Assembly (NCBI RefSeq): GCF_011008845.1
Contig: NZ_JAAIWM010000001.1
Location: 62,001 to 126,000 of the forward strand
Direction of reading: 5' to 3'
Source of the DNA: Bacillus mesophilus
Lineage (GTDB): Bacteria > Bacillota > Bacilli > Bacillales > SA4
Length of the DNA: 64,000 bases
Positions 59,070-64,000 of the stretch are shown here, piece by piece. The stretch's first letter is position 1; every line of letters starts with the position of its first letter. Made by a program: the position numbers and the translations under genes. Below the pieces are notes generated by a model. That model was not told where the DNA came from and did not search any database. It worked only from the letters and a program-made list of their open reading frames with translations.

Positions 59070-59339
59070 CTAACCTACATAATTATGAAGATTATTTAAT
59101 ATGTCATACGTAAAGCTGATCATTCGAGATAACATCCACGGTCCGAAAAAGACAATACCAATGAATACAGCAACAATTTTGGGGATAAATGCCAAAGTTT
59201 GTTCTTGGATTTGAGTGGTTGCTTGAAAAATACTAACGAGCAAACCAATCCCAAGTGCCAATAGCAGGAGTGGTCCACTTATTATTAAAACGGTATAGAT
59301 AGCCTGCTCGGCTAAAGATATGACAAACTCTGAACTCAA
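59070..59339 (-). CDS. fliQ: FliQ, flagellar export gate protein
   Basis: 89 residues from TTG at 59339, with AGGAAGTG seven bases upstream; a GTG three codons earlier is inside that site and B. subtilis FliQ also begins MSSEFVIS. Two membrane hairpins and the central GLLVSIFQATTQIQEQTL (short: FQATTQIQEQTL) are conserved. Confidence 0.94.
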   Translation of the reverse strand: MSSEFVISLAEQAIYTVLIISGPLLLLALGIGLLVSIFQATTQIQEQTLAFIPKIVAVFIGIVFFGPWMLSRMISFTYDILNNLHNYVG

Positions 59340-59351
59340 AACAATCACTTC

Positions 59352-60020
59352 CTAATTAAAACTGACCAGCAATGATTTAACTACTAAATACCACCCATCC
59401 ACTAAAACAAATAATAGTATTTTAAATGGTAAAGAAATCATAACCGGTGGTAGCATCATCATTCCCATTGACATTAGGATACTGGCAACAATCATATCAA
59501 TTACTAAGAAAGGAATGAAAACCATAAATCCAATTTGAAAAGCTGTTTTCATCTCACTTATTGCAAATGCAGGAACTAAAGCAGTTAGTGGTATATCTTC
59601 TACAGTTTCAGGTCTTTCTATTCCAGCGTAACCTAGGAATAGCGCTAAGTCCTTTTGTCTTGTATGCTTACTCATAAACTCCTTTAATGGTAGCGATGCT
59701 CTTTCGTAGGCCTCATCAAGGGTAATTTCATCATTGAACAACGGTGTTAACGCTTCTTCATTTACCTCAGTGAATACAGGGGTCATTATAAAAAACGTTA
59801 GAAAAAGAGCTAGAGCAAGAATAACCTGATTAGGAGGCATTTGTTGTGTTCCTAAGGAAGTTCTAACAAATGACAGTACAATTAAGATTCTTGTAAAGCT
59901 CGTCATTAAGATTAGAATGCTTGGTGCAATTGACAAAACCGTTAGTAAAAGCAAAAGCTTGATCGAGGTCGATACGTTCTCCGGATCATTTGTATTGAAA
60001 AACTCCATGAACTCAGTCAT
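59352..60020 (-). CDS. fliP: FliP, flagellar export gate protein
   Basis: 222 residues. Features are SFTRILIVLSFVRTSLGTQQMPPNQV (short: VLSFVR..LGTQQMPPNQ), the cytoplasmic FMSKHTRQKDLALF region and PPVMISLPFKILLFVLVDGW at the end. Five FliP form the core of the gate. Its start overlaps the fliO end by eight bases. Confidence 0.96.
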   Translation of the reverse strand: MTEFMEFFNTNDPENVSTSIKLLLLLTVLSIAPSILILMTSFTRILIVLSFVRTSLGTQQMPPNQVILALALFLTFFIMTPVFTEVNEEALTPLFNDEITLDEAYERASLPLKEFMSKHTRQKDLALFLGYAGIERPETVEDIPLTALVPAFAISEMKTAFQIGFMVFIPFLVIDMIVASILMSMGMMMLPPVMISLPFKILLFVLVDGWYLVVKSLLVSFN

Positions 60021-60708
60021 CGTTCTTTTTTCCTTCCTCGTCCAACTCTTTTAAAAGCTTTTTCCTACCTTTAGATAGCTCTGCTAACTGAGTAGCAAAC
60101 ATCGATTTAAAACTACTATCTTGGTTTGACATGTCTCTTTTTTTATAACCTTTTACTTGCTGCACTACCTTCGTAATGATGTCAGCAGGTTGAAGCATTT
60201 GCTGAACATCATTTTGCTGTTGAGAAAGAATCTGCTTGATTTCTTCTTCTGAATCAATTTCTTTTAACAACTGTATACTCTCACCAACGCCAACGACTAA
60301 GATGCGATCTCCCACCTTAACAAGCTGAACAGAACGATTATTACCTAGGCTTGTACCACCCAAATTTGCCATTGTTCTCGTGAAATCATACGTTTGATTT
60401 TTCTTCTTAATAAACCGTAATGTAACGTAAAGCAGCATTAAGACTAGAAATAATGCAAAGATCAGATTTAGAAAATCGAAAAACGTGAATTGACTATCAG
60501 GTATTGATTCAACTGGTGTATTATCAATAGGGGCATTATCTAATACCGTTTCATCTTCTTCTGTTACAGATTCTTCTCTATTTTCTTTAAGTATTTGGTC
60601 TACAGTTTTATTATCATCATCCACTCCCGCTGCATGGAAAACGTTCCCCATAAGCGGAAGTAGAAGACAAAGTAAGACTGATACTATAACAATCTTGATT
60701 CGTAGCAA
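60013..60708 (-). CDS. fliO: FliO/FliZ, flagellar export assembly protein
   Basis: 231 residues from TTG at 60708. The start is chosen because GAGGTGG lies six bases upstream; a longer frame begins within cheY. An N-terminal signal-like segment (IVIVSVLLCLLLPLMG) is followed by an acidic outer region, a second span near residues 80-100 (FDFLNLIFALFLVLMLLYV in short form) and a basic cytoplasmic tail. FliO helps assemble FliP. B. subtilis calls this gene fliZ. Confidence 0.85.
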   Translation of the reverse strand: MLRIKIVIVSVLLCLLLPLMGNVFHAAGVDDDNKTVDQILKENREESVTEEDETVLDNAPIDNTPVESIPDSQFTFFDFLNLIFALFLVLMLLYVTLRFIKKKNQTYDFTRTMANLGGTSLGNNRSVQLVKVGDRILVVGVGESIQLLKEIDSEEEIKQILSQQQNDVQQMLQPADIITKVVQQVKGYKKRDMSNQDSSFKSMFATQLAELSKGRKKLLKELDEEGKKNDD

Positions 60709-60730
60709 TCTCTGCCACCTCAATTTTTCT

Positions 60731-61093
60731 TTATGATAGTGTTTTCCCAATAGCTTCTAATACGCGGTCTGCTTGGAATGGCTTAACGATAAAGTCTTTT
60801 GCTCCAGCCTGTATCGCATCAATTACCATCGCTTGTTGTCCCATTGCTGAACACATAATAACCTTTGCATTTGGATTGATCTTCTTTATTTCCTTAAGTG
60901 CAGTGATGCCATCCATTTCTGGCATTGTAATGTCCATTGTAACGAGGTCAGGATTATGCTCTTTGTATAAATCCACAGCCTGTTGGCCATCTGCAGCCTC
61001 GCCTACTACCTCATATCCATTTTTAGATAAAATATCCTTAATCATCATTCTCATAAAAGCTGCGTCATCTACAATTAGAATTCTGTTTGCCAT
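60731..61093 (-). CDS. cheY: CheY, chemotaxis response regulator
   Basis: 120 residues of a single receiver domain: acidic pair D9-D10, phospho-acceptor Asp54 (TMDITMP), Ser/Thr switch in MCSAMGQ and Lys in FIVKPF. Phosphorylated by CheA, it binds FliM/FliY. It sits between fliY and fliO, as in B. subtilis. Confidence 0.97.
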   Translation of the reverse strand: MANRILIVDDAAFMRMMIKDILSKNGYEVVGEAADGQQAVDLYKEHNPDLVTMDITMPEMDGITALKEIKKINPNAKVIMCSAMGQQAMVIDAIQAGAKDFIVKPFQADRVLEAIGKTLS

Positions 61094-61115
61094 TTCCTCT
61101 AAACCCCCTGCTTAA

Positions 61116-62315
61116 TTAACGTAAATTTTTAATTCGATCACTTTGACTAATGATATCAGTAACACGAACACCAAAATTCTCATCTATTACTACTACTTCA
61201 CCTTTTGCAACAAGCTTATTATTAACAAGTATGTCCACTGGTTCCCCTGCAAGCTTATCTAGTTCAATAATAGAACCTGTTGAAAGTTCCAATATATCGC
61301 GGACAGATCTCTTTGTTCTACCTAACTCTACAGTTACCTGCAGTGGAATATCTAGAAGCATATCTAAATTCTTTGACTCTCCACCTACAACAGGTGATGG
61401 CTCAAAATTTGAGAATGCTGCTGGTTGAACAGTTGGTTGATACCCAGCTTGCTTACTAGCTCCAATATGTTGTTGTTGGTGAGTAGGCTGCTGGTAACCC
61501 TGATACTCATGATTAGTCGTCTGAGAATAACTTTGTCCACCTCTTGTATCTGTCACTGGTTGGTGGTCATATGCATTTTCTTTAGAAGGTGTCTCACTCT
61601 TAATCTCTGTCTTTGGAGCGACAGGTGGACTAGGATTTAAGAGCTCATCTACTAAGCTTTTTCCAAACTCTAATGGAAGTAATTGCATAATGTTAGAATC
61701 TACAAGATCTCCAATTTTTAACCGGAATGCAACCTGAATAAAAATGTCTTGATTTGGTAAAGCGCCGTCACCTTCACCCTCTTTTAAATCCATCATTTCT
61801 ATGCTTGGCGGTGAGATATCAACCTTTTTATTGAAAATAGTAGACATTGAAGTTGCAGCTGAACCCATCATTTGATTCATTGCCTCTTGGACAGCACTTA
61901 ATTGAATTTCTCCTAATAGGTCCTGTGGGTTTCTTCCATCTCCACCTAGCATTAGATCAGCAATAATAGCAGCATCAGACTGTTTAATCACTAATACGTT
62001 TGCTCCAATGAAGCCTATTGTATAGCTTACTTGAATTGCAACATTCGGGTGTGGAAACTTCTCAGCCAAGTCATTTTTGTGAACTGTTGTAACAGTTGGT
62101 GTTGTAATTTCTACCTTTTGATTTAATAGAGTAGACAAAGCAGTAGCAGAGCTACCGAAAGAGATGTTACCAATCTCCCCTAACGCATCCTGTTCCATCG
62201 GAGACAAGTGTTCCTCAGACGGGGACTGCCCAGTTAGATGATCATCATCTTGATCGTCATTTCCCCTTAATAAAGCATCGATTTCATCTTGTGATAGCAT
62301 GTCATTATTCATCAT
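61116..62315 (-). CDS. fliY: FliY, flagellar switch protein with CheC-like phosphatase domain
   Basis: 399 residues. The N-terminus DMLSQDEIDALL repeats the CheY-P-binding motif of FliM. A CheC-like domain follows, with EIGNISFGSSATALSTLL and EAMNQMMGSAATSMST phosphatase stretches. A Gln/Pro-rich linker (about 235-310) leads to a FliN-type C-terminal domain (LLDIPLQVTVELGRTKRS). It removes phosphate from CheY-P at the switch and builds the C-ring. The ATG overlaps fliM by 11 bases. Confidence 0.96.
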   Translation of the reverse strand: MMNNDMLSQDEIDALLRGNDDQDDDHLTGQSPSEEHLSPMEQDALGEIGNISFGSSATALSTLLNQKVEITTPTVTTVHKNDLAEKFPHPNVAIQVSYTIGFIGANVLVIKQSDAAIIADLMLGGDGRNPQDLLGEIQLSAVQEAMNQMMGSAATSMSTIFNKKVDISPPSIEMMDLKEGEGDGALPNQDIFIQVAFRLKIGDLVDSNIMQLLPLEFGKSLVDELLNPSPPVAPKTEIKSETPSKENAYDHQPVTDTRGGQSYSQTTNHEYQGYQQPTHQQQHIGASKQAGYQPTVQPAAFSNFEPSPVVGGESKNLDMLLDIPLQVTVELGRTKRSVRDILELSTGSIIELDKLAGEPVDILVNNKLVAKGEVVVIDENFGVRVTDIISQSDRIKNLR

Positions 62316-63300
62316 CTGTCCCCCCCTTGTATTGGTCTATTATTTGAACAGCCAGCTTTTTATTTACTTTACCTGGTTGCCCAATAAATTTCGGTTCATT
62401 ACCAACCGTAATAACAATTGGTGAATTAATTTCGTTATCTAGTTGGATAACATCTCCTACAGATAACTGCAGGAATTCATTAATTGAAATCTCAGAACTT
62501 CCGAGTTGCGCACTAATTGGCAGATCTGCTAATCGAATGCTTTTCTCAAGTAATTCAAGTTCCTGTGGTTCTCTTACCTTTTTTGTCGTTTGCATCCAAT
62601 AATGAACCGAAAGTTTAGGCATAATTGGTTCGAGGACAACATGAGGAATACAAATGTTGATCATTCCACTCGAATCACCAATTTGAGTATTCAAAGAGAT
62701 CACAACGACCGTCTCATTGGGTGAAACCATTTGCAGGAATTGTGGGTTCACTTCTAATTCCGTTAATATGGGTTCAATTTCCGCAATAGAGGACCAGGCC
62801 TCTTTCAAGTTCTCAACTGCATTTTCAAATAACTGCGACATTAGCTTAGTTTCGATTTCAGTTAAATTTTCTACCTTATTTAAACTTACTCCACGTCCTC
62901 CTAGCACACGATCTAACATGGCATAAGCGATATTCGGATTAATTTCCATAATTATTCTTCCATCTAGTGGAGGAACCTCAAAAACATTAAGAATTGTCAT
63001 CTTCGGAATTGATCTAACAAATTCTTCGTATGGTATTTGGTCAGCGGATGCAACCGATATCTGGACGTACGTTCTCAATTTTGCTGAGAAGTATGTCGTC
63101 AATAATCGTGCAAAGTTTTCATGAATCCTTGTTAAACTTCGGATTTGGTCTTTCGAGAAACGTAACGCTCTTCTAAAGTCGTAGGATCTAACCTTTCTTT
63201 CAGATTGCTCCTTCTTTAGTTCTTCAGCGTTCATTTCACCAGTTGATATTGCGGAGAGCAGGGCATCTATTTCACTTTGTGATAAAACTTCTCCTGACAA
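62305..63300 (-). CDS. fliM: FliM, flagellar switch protein
   Basis: 331 residues from TTG at 63300, with AGAGGAGGTGA 8 bases upstream; a GTG three codons earlier lies inside that site. The N-terminal LSQSEIDALLSAI binds CheY-P, the middle domain has VRSYDFRRALRFSKDQIRSL (short: YDF.RALRFSKDQ), and a SpoA/FliN-like C-terminal domain ends the protein. C-ring core component. Confidence 0.96.
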   Translation of the reverse strand: MSGEVLSQSEIDALLSAISTGEMNAEELKKEQSERKVRSYDFRRALRFSKDQIRSLTRIHENFARLLTTYFSAKLRTYVQISVASADQIPYEEFVRSIPKMTILNVFEVPPLDGRIIMEINPNIAYAMLDRVLGGRGVSLNKVENLTEIETKLMSQLFENAVENLKEAWSSIAEIEPILTELEVNPQFLQMVSPNETVVVISLNTQIGDSSGMINICIPHVVLEPIMPKLSVHYWMQTTKKVREPQELELLEKSIRLADLPISAQLGSSEISINEFLQLSVGDVIQLDNEINSPIVITVGNEPKFIGQPGKVNKKLAVQIIDQYKGGTDDE

Positions 63301-63339
63301 AAAGTTCACCTCCTCTTAACATTTCCATTTTTAATCAGA

Positions 63340-63777
63340 TTATTGAAGAACAAAGGAGGTCGTATAAACTCTTATGATTTGACCTTCCTGCATAAGTCCA
63401 TTCGCCTGATCTTTGATCATATTCTCCAAATTAAGTATTCCATCTTTGCCTTTAAATTGATCTGATGTCATTTCTGATAATTCCTGAATTATGATGTTAT
63501 TCATTTGAAAATCACGCTTGGCTAGCTCTTCCTTTGCTTTAACGCTATCAGTTTGAATTTTAAATTGAATTCTGACAAATTCACCATCCAGAAGATTAGT
63601 TGTTATTTCTGGTACGTCAACCGAATACTCAATGATTTCATCGATTGTTGGCTCAATGGGTCCTTCTTTACTTTCTTCCCCTGTAAATTTCAAAAGAACA
63701 ATCAAAGCGACTGCCCCAATCAGGAGGATTGTTAATATAATGATTGTCATAGTTATGAGGGCTTTCTTGTTCTTCAT
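63340..63777 (-). CDS. fliL: FliL, flagellar basal body-associated protein
   Basis: 145 residues with one N-terminal membrane span (about 8-30) and an extracytoplasmic domain including IQFKIQTDSVKAKEELAKRD. FliL supports stator function and motor torque. It is two bases from swrD and 39 from fliM. Confidence 0.94.
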   Translation of the reverse strand: MKNKKALITMTIIILTILLIGAVALIVLLKFTGEESKEGPIEPTIDEIIEYSVDVPEITTNLLDGEFVRIQFKIQTDSVKAKEELAKRDFQMNNIIIQELSEMTSDQFKGKDGILNLENMIKDQANGLMQEGQIIRVYTTSFVLQ

Positions 63778-63779
63778 TT

Positions 63780-63998
63780 TTATAAACTCTCCTTATCAGG
63801 CAATTGCAGTTGTCCTAATATCGAAATTTGACGAAAAAAGTCTGTTACTAAGAGAATAACATCATCTTCATTCTCGCGTACAACAATTTTTTTACCATTA
63901 GTTAATGTAATGGTTGTGTCTGGGAATGATTGGATTTGCTCTATGTAGATTGCATTTAAGCTAAAAGAGCTTCCATTTAATCGTGTTAGCTTAATCAT
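63780..63998 (-). CDS. swrD: SwrD/FlbD, flagellar power protein
   Basis: 72 residues with the FlbD pattern MIKLTRLNG and TLTNGKKIVVRE. In B. subtilis SwrD raises motor power by acting on stators; same place before fliL. The start ATG is two bases from the right edge, so its upstream ribosome site is outside the window. Confidence 0.93.
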   Translation of the reverse strand: MIKLTRLNGSSFSLNAIYIEQIQSFPDTTITLTNGKKIVVRENEDDVILLVTDFFRQISILGQLQLPDKESL

Positions 63999-64000
63999 AA

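Overview
The window is a block of core chromosome from an endospore-forming, motile, low-GC Bacillota of the family Bacillaceae. Every gene I can support lies on the minus strand, so transcription runs from the right end of the window to the left. The gene order follows the Bacillus subtilis chromosome from the flagellar fla/che operon to the ymfF-ymfH region. I see no rRNA, tRNA, CRISPR array, prophage or transposase gene. The organism cannot be named more precisely from the sequence alone.

Right part (about 46.3-64.0 kb) is the distal fla/che operon: swrD, fliL, fliM, fliY, cheY, fliO, fliP, fliQ, fliR, flhB, flhA, flhF, flhG, cheB, cheA, cheW, cheC, cheD, an unnamed small membrane protein, sigD, an unnamed small basic protein, and swrB. 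Genes overlap or nearly touch and there is no internal terminator. Together they encode the switch (C-ring), the type III export gate, flagellar placement, chemotaxis signalling with CheC/CheD/FliY adaptation, and sigma-D, which activates late motility genes. The two unnamed genes beside sigD are the least explained coding sequences here.

Middle part (about 22-46 kb) holds translation, replication and envelope genes: rpsB, tsf, pyrH, frr, uppS, cdsA, dxr, rseP, proS, polC, then the rimP-nusA-rnpM-ylxQ-infB-ylxP-rbfA-truB-ribF group, rpsO and pnp. Clear sigma-A-type promoters precede rpsB, tsf, uppS, rimP and rpsO, and intrinsic terminators or attenuators separate several units. The pnp reading frame is cut by one in-frame TAG, with both halves otherwise intact and in the same frame.

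Left part (1-22 kb) holds sporulation and housekeeping genes: ylxY, mlpA, ymxH, dpaA-dpaB (dipicolinate synthase, with a sigma-K-like promoter), asd, dapG, dapA, an RNase J2-type gene, tepA, ylzJ, spoIIIE, the GntR regulator ymfC, a BMP-type nucleoside ABC transporter (four genes), ymfF and the start of ymfH, which runs off the left edge.

The unusual material is mostly between genes. A 186-bp GC-rich MITE-like element with inverted ends and a candidate 8-bp target duplication sits between tsf and pyrH. A second, AT-richer element with the same kind of ends and an 8-bp flanking repeat sits between the BMP lipoprotein and its ABC ATPase. A nested three-stem palindromic element fills the rimP-nusA gap. 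I found no clear multi-gene novel system; the best leads are the pnp stop, the repeat family and the two small genes flanking sigD.
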